A stretch of 37,587 bases of DNA from Verrucomicrobiota bacterium (GTDB lineage: Bacteria; Verrucomicrobiota; Verrucomicrobiae; Opitutales; CG1-02-43-26). The first letter of the stretch is position 1, and every line of letters begins with the position of its first letter. The translations under genes and the position numbers were made by a program. The stretch covers positions 1 to 37,587 of the forward strand of contig JABDAI010000008.1 of the NCBI GenBank assembly GCA_013289195.1, written 5' to 3'. This document shows positions 8,900 through 17,013 of the stretch, in pieces. A model generated the notes under the pieces. The model made no database searches and was not told the DNA's origin. It saw only the letters and a program-made list of their open reading frames with translations.

Positions 8900-9630
8900 A
8901 AATTACCGCGCTAAAAACTCACAAAATTACTGATAAGGATCGCGATATTACTAAAATTCTGGATCAGTATCTCCCGAATCCTCAAGAAAATTCTATTATC
9001 GTTATTGCCTCTAAAATCATCGCTATCACAGAAGGCCGCATTTTCCAAGCCTCACCAGAACAATTAGAAACAATAATAAAAGAAGAGGCGGATCGATATT
9101 TGCCAAAGGAAATTACCAAATGTAACTTATATATCACCATCAAAAATAATTATTTAACCTATTCTTCAGGAATTGATGAATCAAATGTCGAGAATGGTTA
9201 TGTAAGGTGGCCAAAAAATCCACAACAATCTGCAAACTCAATTCGTCAATATTTAGCAAAAAAATATTGTTTAAAAAATATCGGGATTATCATCACCGAT
9301 ATGGCAGCAATACCCTTACAAAGAGGCGTCATCGGAGGTGCAATCGCTTACTCTGGTTTTAAACCATTAAAGGATATTACTAATACTCTTGATCTCTTTG
9401 GTAGAAAATTTAAATTTACTCGTATGGGAGTTTTTAATGGTTTAGCCGCTGCAGCAACGGTAGTTATGGGAGAAGGCGCTGAGCAGACACCCATTGGAAT
9501 AATTGAAGATATTCCTTTCGTCGAATTTGTTAATAGAGATCCAACTCGTAAAGAACTAGAATCAATAACTATTCCGCTTGATGAAGACTTATATGGACCT
9601 ATGTTAAAGGCTCTTGATTGGAAAATTTGA
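8896..9630 (+). CDS. CofE-like gamma-glutamyl ligase (probable folylpolyglutamate synthase substitute)
   Basis: This 244-residue protein matches the coenzyme F420-0:gamma-glutamyl ligase fold (COG1478). Visible segments are SIIVIASKIIAITEGR near residue 35, IIITDMAAIPLQRGVIGGAI near 131-150, and GVFNGLAAAATVVMGEGAEQTPIGI near 178-202. No other F420 gene is in the window and Chlamydiae are not known to make F420. In C. trachomatis the homologue CT611 was shown to replace FolC in adding glutamate to folate, so that is the more likely role. The start overlaps the stop of the queuine transporter by four bases. The exact substrate cannot be read from the sequence. Confidence 0.82.
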   Translation: MKITALKTHKITDKDRDITKILDQYLPNPQENSIIVIASKIIAITEGRIFQASPEQLETIIKEEADRYLPKEITKCNLYITIKNNYLTYSSGIDESNVENGYVRWPKNPQQSANSIRQYLAKKYCLKNIGIIITDMAAIPLQRGVIGGAIAYSGFKPLKDITNTLDLFGRKFKFTRMGVFNGLAAAATVVMGEGAEQTPIGIIEDIPFVEFVNRDPTRKELESITIPLDEDLYGPMLKALDWKI

Positions 9631-9644
9631 AAAATTGTTCGATA

Positions 9645-9659
9645 AATCGATAATCGATT
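9645..9659. other. 15-bp palindrome between convergent genes
   Basis: AATCGAT-A-ATCGATT lies in the 39-base gap between the convergent ligase gene and sctR. It could act as a weak bidirectional stop or spacer hairpin, but it is AT-rich and has no long U tract. Confidence 0.25.
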
Positions 9660-9669
9660 CTAGGTTCGG

Positions 9670-10323
9670 TTATTGATATGTAAGAACCAAGCCATGAACG
9701 AGTCGACTCCAGCCATTAATTAGGACAAATAATAATAATTTAAAAGGTAGAGAAATAGTCATAGGTGAAACCATCATCATACCCATAGCTAATAGGATAT
9801 TAGATACAACTAAGTCTATAACAATGAAAGGTAAATAAAGAAGGAAGCCTATTTTAAAAGCAGAGGTTAGCTCAGAAATGGTGAAGGCTGGAATTAAAAC
9901 TAAAAAAGAATCCTCAGTGAGGTGTTCCGCACGACCTTCCGGCCATAAGAGTTTTGCTGTTTTTATGAAAAACCTTCGCTCCACTTTGCCTGAATGCTTT
10001 AGAAGAAACTCTTGGATAGGTTTTTTACCAATTTCAAAACCCGTCATAATGTTTTCTGTCTTTTTATAGTCCAAAGATTTATCCTTTAATAAAGCATAGG
10101 TATCTTGCGCTATAGGGGCCATAATGAAAATACTTAACATAATCGCAATGCTATTAACGATGGTATTGGGAGGGATTTGTTGTACGCCCAAAGCGTTACG
10201 GATTAAGCTTAAAACGACAACGATCTTCAGGAAGGAAGATATGACCATTAATATGAATGGCGCTAGCCCAAGAAGAGCAAAAATAAATATTAAGCTAAAC
10301 CGATCGAATCCTAGTTCTGTCAT
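9670..10323 (-). CDS. sctR: T3SS export gate protein SctR (CdsR/YscR/FliP family)
   Basis: This 217-residue inner-membrane protein is a core export-gate component that, in known systems, assembles with SctS and SctT. Family signatures are FILMVISSFLKIVVVLSLIRNALGVQQIPPN (about residues 23-53), LIPAFTISELTSAFKIGFL in the second half, and MGMMMVSPMTISLPFKLLLFVLINGW near the C-terminus. The length is normal. It overlaps sctQ by four bases (ATGA), so it is coupled to it. It is the last gene of the operon: the next genes downstream are on the other strand, and sctS and sctT, which follow cdsR in Chlamydiaceae, are absent here and must lie elsewhere. Confidence 0.95.
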   Translation of the reverse strand: MTELGFDRFSLIFIFALLGLAPFILMVISSFLKIVVVLSLIRNALGVQQIPPNTIVNSIAIMLSIFIMAPIAQDTYALLKDKSLDYKKTENIMTGFEIGKKPIQEFLLKHSGKVERRFFIKTAKLLWPEGRAEHLTEDSFLVLIPAFTISELTSAFKIGFLLYLPFIVIDLVVSNILLAMGMMMVSPMTISLPFKLLLFVLINGWSRLVHGLVLTYQ

Positions 10324-11468
10324 TTCTTGGAAAAGGAAGTAACTCTTACGCCGATACGATCTCCTATTTTTAGGAGCTCACCAGTTCCGATTGCACGACC
10401 ATTTGCACGGATGGTAATGGGTTGATTAGCTGAGTTTTCAAGCTCAAAGGTGAAACCTGCCTTTAGAGACTGTAAATCCTTCAAAGGTATCGATTTTTTG
10501 CCAGCTTCGAAAGTTAAATTTATTTGAATATCCTCTAAGTCACGAGAAACATGTCCAGAAGGAGGAGTTTCTTCAAGATCGACTTCTATTTCATCAGCCT
10601 CTGAAGATTCGTCTGCATGCTCATCAGCATGTTCCTCATCTTCTTCATCTTCGTATTCATCCTCTTCAGATAAATGAAGATCTTCTAAATCATAGTCCAT
10701 CTTATCTTCATTTGAATTATTATTTGGTCTTTTTTCCATAAGAGTATTTAAGGTTAACTTTGTATTTTTTAAAACGCCACTGTAAATTAGATAATTGCCA
10801 ACAACAACTTTACAGGATCCGTCATTAAAAAAACTTTGATCATTTAATAGGATAATGTCTCTAAGCTTAAGATTTTTAAATTCCGCGAAAGTCAATTCTT
10901 CTTCAGCAATGACTGCCTTTAGAGGAATTTCAATAGAAGGAAAATAGTTTTTTCGCAGGGGTGGAGTAACTTCAAGAATTGCCGCTAGAAATTCTAGTGC
11001 AGGTTCGGTCATGTAAAGACAACCATACGTCCTTTTTGCTATACCATTAATAGTAACTACAAAAGGCAATTGCTCTTGAGAAAGGTTATCTGGTAAGGTA
11101 AAAGTATATTCTTCAATCGAAAGAACTACACCGAGTCTATCTTCAATAATATTGAGAATTGATGCAAAAGAGGATTCAAGAATAATGGACTGAATTTCTT
11201 GGGGAAGTGATGCAAGATCAATACCTTCAAATTTTTTAGAAAAATAAGAAAGAGGCGGTAAAGAATCTAGAGAAAGCCATAAAGTGTGATCACTGAACCT
11301 GATTCTAAAGAAGACAGTGGGCTTATAAGTAGAAGGCGGAAAAAAAGTGAATGCAAAATTGAACTGTTTTGAATTTACCTGGAATGAGGCATCTCGACAT
11401 CTACCAAATAGTGTATTATCTAGAAAAAGCTTTTTATTTGAAATGGATTGTAAAGAAAATGGGTCCAT
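10320..11468 (-). CDS. sctQ: T3SS cytoplasmic C-ring / sorting platform protein SctQ (CdsQ)
   Basis: This 382-residue protein fits SctQ (CdsQ/YscQ/FliN type), the sorting-platform protein at the base of the injectisome. The C-terminal SpoA domain covers about residues 310-380, with DIQINLTFEAGKKSIPLKDL and the final GTGELLKIGDRIGVRVTSF. A first SpoA-like segment lies near 180-240. Between them is a strongly acidic linker (about 255-305) of Glu, Asp and His repeats. It starts 25 bases after sctP and overlaps sctR by four bases. Met codons at the front of the linker could allow internal starts yielding a short SctQ-C form, as known in other systems, but no good ribosome site is visible there. 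Confidence 0.88.
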   Translation of the reverse strand: MDPFSLQSISNKKLFLDNTLFGRCRDASFQVNSKQFNFAFTFFPPSTYKPTVFFRIRFSDHTLWLSLDSLPPLSYFSKKFEGIDLASLPQEIQSIILESSFASILNIIEDRLGVVLSIEEYTFTLPDNLSQEQLPFVVTINGIAKRTYGCLYMTEPALEFLAAILEVTPPLRKNYFPSIEIPLKAVIAEEELTFAEFKNLKLRDIILLNDQSFFNDGSCKVVVGNYLIYSGVLKNTKLTLNTLMEKRPNNNSNEDKMDYDLEDLHLSEEDEYEDEEDEEHADEHADESSEADEIEVDLEETPPSGHVSRDLEDIQINLTFEAGKKSIPLKDLQSLKAGFTFELENSANQPITIRANGRAIGTGELLKIGDRIGVRVTSFSKK

Positions 11469-11493
11469 ATTTTAACGAAAAGTGTGATGCTTG

Positions 11494-13797
11494 CTATTTC
11501 TTTTTTTCTTCTTCATCTTCTATAATGTATTCACCTCGGGTTCTTCTGTCACGTTGATCTTCTCTTTGAGTATCAGTTTCTCGAGGAATAATGTCAATCT
11601 GTATATCGCGAAATTTTTTTTCAAAATTTTCAATACCTGAACGTAAATTATTATTTAGAAACTCTTTGTTTTGGGTGATATAATTTTCAGCAGCAGCGCT
11701 AGAAACATTAAATTTGATTTGAAGAGTATCGTTTTCTCCTTTTGTAATAATGACTTCAGCACCTCTAAGGTTAGGATTTTCATTACTCAAAGTCATACGA
11801 ACTTCTTGCTTAACATTCAATTGCTCATTGTTAACAAGAATTCTATCGGTCATGCTAGAAACTAGATTAGCCATTTCTTGCGTTCTAGAAGACGTCGGTT
11901 GCTGAACAGTTTCTACTGTCACTGGTTGACCAAGAGGACCGATAGGAATTTGTTGGCCTTGAATGGGCATTTCAGGTTCTTGGGTTTCTTTAGCTTTTGG
12001 GTGTATGGTTTCTTTGACTCCCTCTTTAGTTGGCACGCCTTTAATTTCTGGCTTTGCTTCAGCAGATTCTGCCTTTCCTAGAGCCTGTGTTTCAATGGGT
12101 TTACCTGGGGCACCCTTAGTAGGAATTTCTTTACTAACTGGCAGACCCTCCTTAGAAGGAGTTTCCTTGACTTCTGGTTTACCTTCTGTGGGCTTTATTT
12201 CTGCCTTTCCTGGAACTTGCGCTTCAATGGGTTTACCTGGGGCACCCTTAGTAGGAATTTCCTTACCAATCGGCAGACCTTCCTTAGAAGGAGTTTCCTT
12301 AACTTCTGGTTTACCTTCTTTAGGCTTTATTTCTGCCTTTCCTGGAGCTTGCGCTTCAACGGGTTTACTTGGAGCACCCTTAGTAGGAATTTCCTTACCA
12401 ATCGGCAGACCTTCCTTAGAAGGAGTTTCCTTAACTTCTGATTTACCTTCTGTAGGCTTTATTTCTGCTTTTCCTGGAGCTTGCGCTTCAACGGGTTTAC
12501 CTGGAGCACCCTTAGTAGGAATTTCCTTACCAATCGGCAGACCTTCCTTAGAAGGAGTTTCCTTGACTTCTGGTTTACCTTCTGTGGGCTTTGTTTCTGC
12601 CTTTCCTGGAGCTTGCGCTTCAGCGGGTTTCCCTGGAGCACCCTTAGTAGGAATTTCCTTACCAATCGGCAGACCTTCCTTAGAAGGAGCTTCCTTGACT
12701 TCTGGTTTACCTTCTGTGGGCTTTGTTTCTGCCTTTCCTGGAGCTTGCGCTTCAACGGGTTTACCTGGGGCACCCATACTAGGAATTTCCTTGCCAACCG
12801 ACAGACCCTCCTTAAAAGGAGTTTCCTTAACTCCTGGTTTACCTTCTGTGGGCTTTATTTCTGCCTTTCCTGGAACTTGCGCTTCAGCGGGTTTCCCTGG
12901 AGCACCCTTAGTAGGAATTTCCTTACCAACCGGCAGACCCTCTTTAGAAGGAGTTTCCTTAACTTCTGGTTTACCTTCTGTAGGCTTTGTTTCTGCCTTT
13001 CCTGGAGCTTGTGCTTGTGGAATTTCCTTACTAATATATTCTTTAGCTGTTTGTTTAGTTTCTGGTTTTATTTCGGGTATTCTGGGTTGCACTTCTTGTT
13101 TTTCAATATAGGTTTTTTCTACTCTAAATTTTTCTGGAATTTCTGGTTTAAGCAATTCTTTAAATTCTCTTCTTTCTTCCGGTTTTATTTGTTCAGGAAG
13201 TCTACTTTCAACTTTTTTTTCGGGTAATTGCGCTCCATGTTTTTCAATATAGGTTTTTTCTGCTCTAAATTTATCTGGAATTTCCTTTGCAGTTGCTGCT
13301 GGAATTTCTGGTTTTGGTAATTCTCTAAATTCTCTTCTTTCTTCCGGTTTTATTTGTTCAGGAAGTCTACCTTCAACTTTTTTTTCGGGTAATTGCGCTC
13401 CATGTTTTTCAATATAGGTTTTTTCTGCTCTAAATTTATCTGGAATTTCCTTTGCAGTTGCTGCTGGAATTTCTGGTTTTGGTAATTCTCTGAATTCTCT
13501 TCTTTCTTCCGGCTTTATTTGTTCAGGAGGTAGTTTAGCTTCAGCTTTCATTTGAGATTCCGGCTTGGGCTTAGCTTCAAATTGCTTTGATTCTGCCCTT
13601 GGTAATCTATCAAAAAAACTTTCTTCTTTTTTTACAACAGGTGTTTCTTTTTCTTGTTTTTGTTTTAGGGAGTTTTCAAATTTTTTAACGTCCTCGGCTG
13701 GAGGTACACGTTTAAAAGCCTTTGCAGATTCTGCACCAAATTTACCTTCGGGTCCTGAAGGGGGGGGCGTTCCCCCAGGTTTTTTTATTCCAGACAT
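11494..13797 (-). CDS. sctP: T3SS needle-length regulator SctP (CdsP) with expanded repeat ruler
   Basis: This 767-residue protein occupies the sctP position and ends in a FliK/YscP-like domain (about residues 625-745; for example VRMTLSNENPNLRGAEVIITKG followed by LQIKFNVSS). That domain normally switches substrate specificity when the needle is complete. The rest is low-complexity, rich in Lys, Glu and Pro, and built from two repeat families: a 55-residue unit near the N-terminus and about seven copies of a 44-residue unit in the middle. Such regions act as molecular rulers in YscP. Chlamydiaceae CdsP is much shorter (about 280 residues, from memory). A C8 tract at codons 10-13 and an A7 tract just before it make the start prone to slippage. 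It begins two bases after sctO ends. Confidence 0.88.
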   Translation of the reverse strand: MSGIKKPGGTPPPSGPEGKFGAESAKAFKRVPPAEDVKKFENSLKQKQEKETPVVKKEESFFDRLPRAESKQFEAKPKPESQMKAEAKLPPEQIKPEERREFRELPKPEIPAATAKEIPDKFRAEKTYIEKHGAQLPEKKVEGRLPEQIKPEERREFRELPKPEIPAATAKEIPDKFRAEKTYIEKHGAQLPEKKVESRLPEQIKPEERREFKELLKPEIPEKFRVEKTYIEKQEVQPRIPEIKPETKQTAKEYISKEIPQAQAPGKAETKPTEGKPEVKETPSKEGLPVGKEIPTKGAPGKPAEAQVPGKAEIKPTEGKPGVKETPFKEGLSVGKEIPSMGAPGKPVEAQAPGKAETKPTEGKPEVKEAPSKEGLPIGKEIPTKGAPGKPAEAQAPGKAETKPTEGKPEVKETPSKEGLPIGKEIPTKGAPGKPVEAQAPGKAEIKPTEGKSEVKETPSKEGLPIGKEIPTKGAPSKPVEAQAPGKAEIKPKEGKPEVKETPSKEGLPIGKEIPTKGAPGKPIEAQVPGKAEIKPTEGKPEVKETPSKEGLPVSKEIPTKGAPGKPIETQALGKAESAEAKPEIKGVPTKEGVKETIHPKAKETQEPEMPIQGQQIPIGPLGQPVTVETVQQPTSSRTQEMANLVSSMTDRILVNNEQLNVKQEVRMTLSNENPNLRGAEVIITKGENDTLQIKFNVSSAAAENYITQNKEFLNNNLRSGIENFEKKFRDIQIDIIPRETDTQREDQRDRRTRGEYIIEDEEEKKK
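12066..13020 (-). repeat. Tandem array of about seven 132-bp units inside sctP
   Basis: The plus-strand marker CACCC[TA]TA[GC]T recurs at 12111, 12243, 12375, 12507, 12639, 12771 and 12903, exactly 132 bases apart. Each unit encodes 44 residues containing KPTEGKPEVKETPSKEGLP, GKEIPTKGAPGKP and EAQAPGKAE. Units differ by scattered substitutions and no indels, so the reading frame is preserved throughout. Confidence 0.95.
13066..13530 (-). repeat. 165-bp tandem repeat inside sctP (two full copies and one degenerate)
   Basis: Two nearly identical units cover 13201-13365 and 13366-13530, each encoding 55 residues (EQIKPEERREFRELPKPEIP, AATAKEIPDKFRAEKTYIEK, HGAQLPEKKVE). A third, divergent unit with an in-frame deletion of the AATAKEIPD part lies at about 13066-13200. 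The near identity of the two full copies indicates recent duplication. Confidence 0.92.
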
Positions 13798-13799
13798 AG

Positions 13800-14273
13800 T
13801 TAAAATTGTATTTTTAGTGATTTAAAGTCTTCCATTTCCTTTTCTACTAACAATTCTTGTTCCTTAGACCACTCAGCCATCCAAGTTTCTTTATGTTCTT
13901 CTAATTTCTGAACGTTCACAAGCGCTAAATTATACAAACTTCTTGCTTCGGCCAAAGCTTCTTTTGCTTTTTCACGTTCTTGTTCGGCATCATCTACTGC
14001 TTGAACGTGCTCGAGCTCTTTTTTTTCAAGATTTGCAATATTTATTTTTAGGCCATCAATATCGGTACGTTTGACGTGCTTTAACATTATTTCAGCATAC
14101 AATCGCTCTTCCTCTTCTTTACGCCATATTCGGAAATCCTCTAATTCTTTTTTCTTTTTTTCTACTTTTTTAATAGCCTCTTCTAATACATTTTGGGCTT
14201 TGATAAGTTCGTCCTTTGCCCACTGTTCCCTCATCATGCGTATTTTCAACAAATCTTGAAGAACGTAGGCCAT
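13800..14273 (-). CDS. sctO: T3SS stalk / chaperone-cycling protein SctO (CdsO)
   Basis: This 157-residue protein is almost entirely charged coiled coil (for example VLEEAIKKVEKKKKELEDF and DDAEQEREKAKEALAEARS), as expected for SctO (YscO/FliJ/CdsO). In known systems this protein forms the stalk inside the SctN hexamer and recycles chaperones. Identification rests on length, coiled-coil character and position between sctN and sctP; sequence motifs are weak in this family. It starts four bases after sctN and ends two bases before sctP. Confidence 0.88.
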   Translation of the reverse strand: MAYVLQDLLKIRMMREQWAKDELIKAQNVLEEAIKKVEKKKKELEDFRIWRKEEEERLYAEIMLKHVKRTDIDGLKINIANLEKKELEHVQAVDDAEQEREKAKEALAEARSLYNLALVNVQKLEEHKETWMAEWSKEQELLVEKEMEDFKSLKIQF

Positions 14274-14277
14274 TAGC

Positions 14278-15654
14278 TTATCTAACTGCTTGTATTAATT
14301 TTTGAACGGTTTCTTGAAAAGAAGATTTTTCATGAAGACCTTGTTTTAGAAAAGCATTGATTCTACCGATCTTATCAATAGCTTCATCGGTAACAGGATC
14401 ACCTCCACGTTTGTATTCTCCAATACGTATTAACAATTCCACTTCTTTATATTTGGCCAAAAGCTGTCTTAATTTTCCAGCAGCTTGCCTGTGCTCAGGA
14501 GTAATAATAGCATCCATAACACGACTGATACTATCAGAAACTGATACCGCAGGCCAATGATTTTCTCGAGCAAGGGCCCTGGAAAGAATAATATGTCCAT
14601 CCAAAATAGAACGCGTTTCATCCGCTATCGGCTCAGTCATATCATCTCCTTCAACGAGGACAGTATATAACCCCGTGATGGAACCTTTATCTGATTGGCC
14701 CGCCCGTTCCATCAGACGTGGCAAAATAGAAAATACTGAAGGAGGAAAGCCACGGCGTGTGGGAGGTTCTCCAGCTGCAAGGCCAATTTCTCGTTGAGCT
14801 CTGGCAAATCGCGTAACAGAGTCCATCATAAAAAGAACCCGTTTTCCTTGATCTCTAAAGTATTCCGCAATAGCAGTCGCTACATAGGCCGCCTTCAAAC
14901 GTTCCATTGATGGTCTATCCGAAGTCGAAATTACTAAAACTGCCTTTTCAAGGCCTTCTTTACCTAAGTCTTTGTCAATAAATTCGCGCACTTCCCTACC
15001 CCGCTCCCCAATAAGTGCCAAAACAATAACATCAGCATTCGTACTTCTAATAATCTGTGCTAGAAGGGTACTTTTTCCTCCCCCTGCAGCAGCAAAAATG
15101 CCCATACGTTGACCCTCCCCGCAGGTTAACATACCATCTAATACTCTTAGTCCTAAAGAAATAGGTTTACTAATAATTTTACGCTTCATTGCATTAGGCG
15201 GATCGGCATATATAGGATAGTAATCTTCGACAACTAAAGGACCCTTTTCTTCTTCATCTAAGGGTTTACCCATACCATCGAGCACTCTGCCCAGAAGTTG
15301 AGATCCAACTGGAACCTTTTGCATTTGGCCTGAAGGAATCACTTCTGTTGAAGATGATACTCCTGTTAATTCACCAAGGGGAGATAAAAGGGCTGCATCT
15401 TGTACAAAACCAATCACTTCAGCTACAAGCGTCCAATCATCCCATGGATTTTTTAAATAACATAGCTCTCCTATTTTTACCCGCGGTACAGAAGCCTTGA
15501 TCAGTGTACCAACAACTTGAATAACTCTTCCTTTAACCTCAATGGGATTAGCTTCTTCTACACCTCTTTTTAAAAGGTCGGTTATAAATTTTAAAGGACG
15601 TTGCTGGCTACTTGGCCGAGGTTCGTCATCGGGTCGCTGTTGAATATCTGGCAT
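14278..15654 (-). CDS. sctN: T3SS ATPase SctN (CdsN)
   Basis: This 458-residue enzyme is the hexameric ATPase that strips chaperones from and unfolds export substrates at the base of the injectisome. The Walker A loop is AAAGGGKST with Lys194, preceded by GEGQRMGIF. The ATPase core shows [13 protein letters not shown] and the Walker B region [20 protein letters not shown], followed by [15 protein letters not shown], a highly conserved T3SS/flagellar ATPase segment. An AGGAG Shine-Dalgarno sequence lies about eight bases before the ATG. The first 25 residues are polar, Gln/Pro-rich and not conserved. A 76-base gap separates it from sctL, one of the largest in this operon. Confidence 0.97.
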   Translation of the reverse strand: MPDIQQRPDDEPRPSSQQRPLKFITDLLKRGVEEANPIEVKGRVIQVVGTLIKASVPRVKIGELCYLKNPWDDWTLVAEVIGFVQDAALLSPLGELTGVSSSTEVIPSGQMQKVPVGSQLLGRVLDGMGKPLDEEEKGPLVVEDYYPIYADPPNAMKRKIISKPISLGLRVLDGMLTCGEGQRMGIFAAAGGGKSTLLAQIIRSTNADVIVLALIGERGREVREFIDKDLGKEGLEKAVLVISTSDRPSMERLKAAYVATAIAEYFRDQGKRVLFMMDSVTRFARAQREIGLAAGEPPTRRGFPPSVFSILPRLMERAGQSDKGSITGLYTVLVEGDDMTEPIADETRSILDGHIILSRALARENHWPAVSVSDSISRVMDAIITPEHRQAAGKLRQLLAKYKEVELLIRIGEYKRGGDPVTDEAIDKIGRINAFLKQGLHEKSSFQETVQKLIQAVR

Positions 15655-15730
15655 TTACTACTCCTAATAATAATATTATTGCCTAAATTTCAGGAAATTA
15701 CCACATGAATATATAGAATTATATGAAAAT

Positions 15731-16336
15731 TTATTTAATGACTTTAGCTAAAGAATTTTTAATCGCAGCAAGTTGAACGTCCAAGCTTGCATCTACAACG
15801 CCAATTTCAGTTTCTATCTTACATCCTCCAGTATGAACCCGGGCATCTGTGAGAATATCTATTGTGGTAATACCAGGATAAAGCGCTAGAAGTTCTTTTA
15901 TTTTTTCCCTAACTATCTCAGCATCTGCAGGATTTACAATTACAGTAACTTTTTTTTGATTCCGCACCGTCGCAAGTGCATTTTTTACTACACGACTTAC
16001 TAATTCTCGGTTATCGAATTCTCCTAAAATTTTCCTAAGGGCATCAGATACCACTTCCATGACATCATTTTCAAATTCTTCAAAATTTTCTACACTGCGT
16101 GCAGCTGCCTCTATCATGACTTCTGAAATTTTTTGATTTCCAGCTTCCATTCCTTCGTTAAACCCACGTTTTTTTTCGTCCTCAAAAGCTTGCTTAGCAT
16201 CTTCAATAATTTTGGCAGCCTGTTCTTTTGCCAAAGCTATCATCTCTAGGCCTTTTAAATAGGTGCTATAGTCTTCCGCCTTTAAAATTTTCTTCGCGGG
16301 ATCGATTTCATAAGCTTTTTCTTTTAGGTAAAGCAT
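15731..16336 (-). CDS. sctL: T3SS ATPase stator/regulator SctL (CdsL)
   Basis: This 201-residue protein matches SctL (CdsL/YscL/FliH), which forms the spokes linking the ATPase to the sorting platform. Residues 30-75 are a helix rich in Ala, Glu and Lys (ALAKEQAAKIIEDAKQAFED). The C-terminal half resembles the vacuolar/flagellar ATPase E-subunit fold, ending IDILTDARVHTGGCKIETEIGVVDASLDVQLAAIKNSL, where the GCKIETEIGVVDA core is typical. A strong GGAGG Shine-Dalgarno sequence lies just before the ATG. Its start overlaps the end of sctK by 13 bases. Confidence 0.93.
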   Translation of the reverse strand: MLYLKEKAYEIDPAKKILKAEDYSTYLKGLEMIALAKEQAAKIIEDAKQAFEDEKKRGFNEGMEAGNQKISEVMIEAAARSVENFEEFENDVMEVVSDALRKILGEFDNRELVSRVVKNALATVRNQKKVTVIVNPADAEIVREKIKELLALYPGITTIDILTDARVHTGGCKIETEIGVVDASLDVQLAAIKNSLAKVIK

Positions 16337-17013
16337 TGTTTCACCTCCGAATTGACTTCTTTGACCAATATTTTATACAGAAAATTCCATGCCTTCGTTT
16401 TTTGTTCCTCGCTTGCTGGTGAGTTGAAATTCCAAGTAATCTCTTTTGGGAATTTCAAAATCAAACGTTCAGTTAAACGGGTATCCTCTTGCGCTAAACA
16501 CATCTGCAAACATTCCTTGCCTGCTTCAAAAAGATCTTTTTTTAAAATTCCTTCGCTGTTTTTACTTAAATCTACTTTAGGAGCAAAACCTATTAATAAA
16601 GAAGCTTTTTTTGACGCAAAGAAATAGAGGTCATCCCCTATCGATTCTTTTAAAGACAGTAGATCATTCTTCATAATTATTTTACTTATTCGCTCTGAAT
16701 AAAGTACTGCGCCTGCGTAAAGTAATAAATTTTTTAATGTTTTTGCATCTAGTAAAGCTATCCGTAATCTAGGATCCTCGAAATTATAAAAGGATTTATT
16801 TTCTAACTTAAAATATTTCAAAAGTAAATTTGAAAGCTTTTTTTGAACGCGTGTAATTTTTTTAAGACTTTCCCAGTATTTTAATAAATCTGGAAATGCA
16901 AATAAATGACTTTCTTCAACGTATTGACTAATTAATTGATTGAATGCGTAAATTTGGGCAAAAAGATTGTCCTCCCTTTTAATCGAAGATTTGATGAATG
17001 AAGCTGTAGTCAT
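16324..17013 (-). CDS. sctK: T3SS sorting platform accessory protein SctK (CT560-type)
   Basis: This 229-residue, mostly helical protein lies between sctJ and sctL, where YscK lies in the Yersinia operon and CT560 in C. trachomatis. The segment LRIALLDAKTLKNLLLYAGAVLYSERISKII (about residues 93-123) has the SctK pattern of a Leu-rich helix followed by a Gly-containing turn. In other systems SctK caps the sorting-platform pods at the inner membrane ring. It overlaps sctJ by four bases (ATGA) and sctL by 13. Sequence conservation in this family is low, so position carries much of the weight. Confidence 0.8.
   Translation of the reverse strand: MTTASFIKSSIKREDNLFAQIYAFNQLISQYVEESHLFAFPDLLKYWESLKKITRVQKKLSNLLLKYFKLENKSFYNFEDPRLRIALLDAKTLKNLLLYAGAVLYSERISKIIMKNDLLSLKESIGDDLYFFASKKASLLIGFAPKVDLSKNSEGILKKDLFEAGKECLQMCLAQEDTRLTERLILKFPKEITWNFNSPASEEQKTKAWNFLYKILVKEVNSEVKQCFT

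Noticed and set aside
12066..13020. Regularly spaced repeats suggesting a CRISPR array
   Set aside because: The 132-bp units are contiguous, coding and similar throughout, with no unique spacers and no short palindromic repeat; no cas gene is present.
11963..13111. Long plus-strand open frame (382 codons) of repeated Gly/Ser/Pro-rich sequence opposite sctP
   Set aside because: It is the antisense shadow of the sctP repeats. The repeat period is a multiple of three, so any stop-free frame in one unit stays open through the array. It has no ribosome site, and sctP is supported by its domain and operon position.
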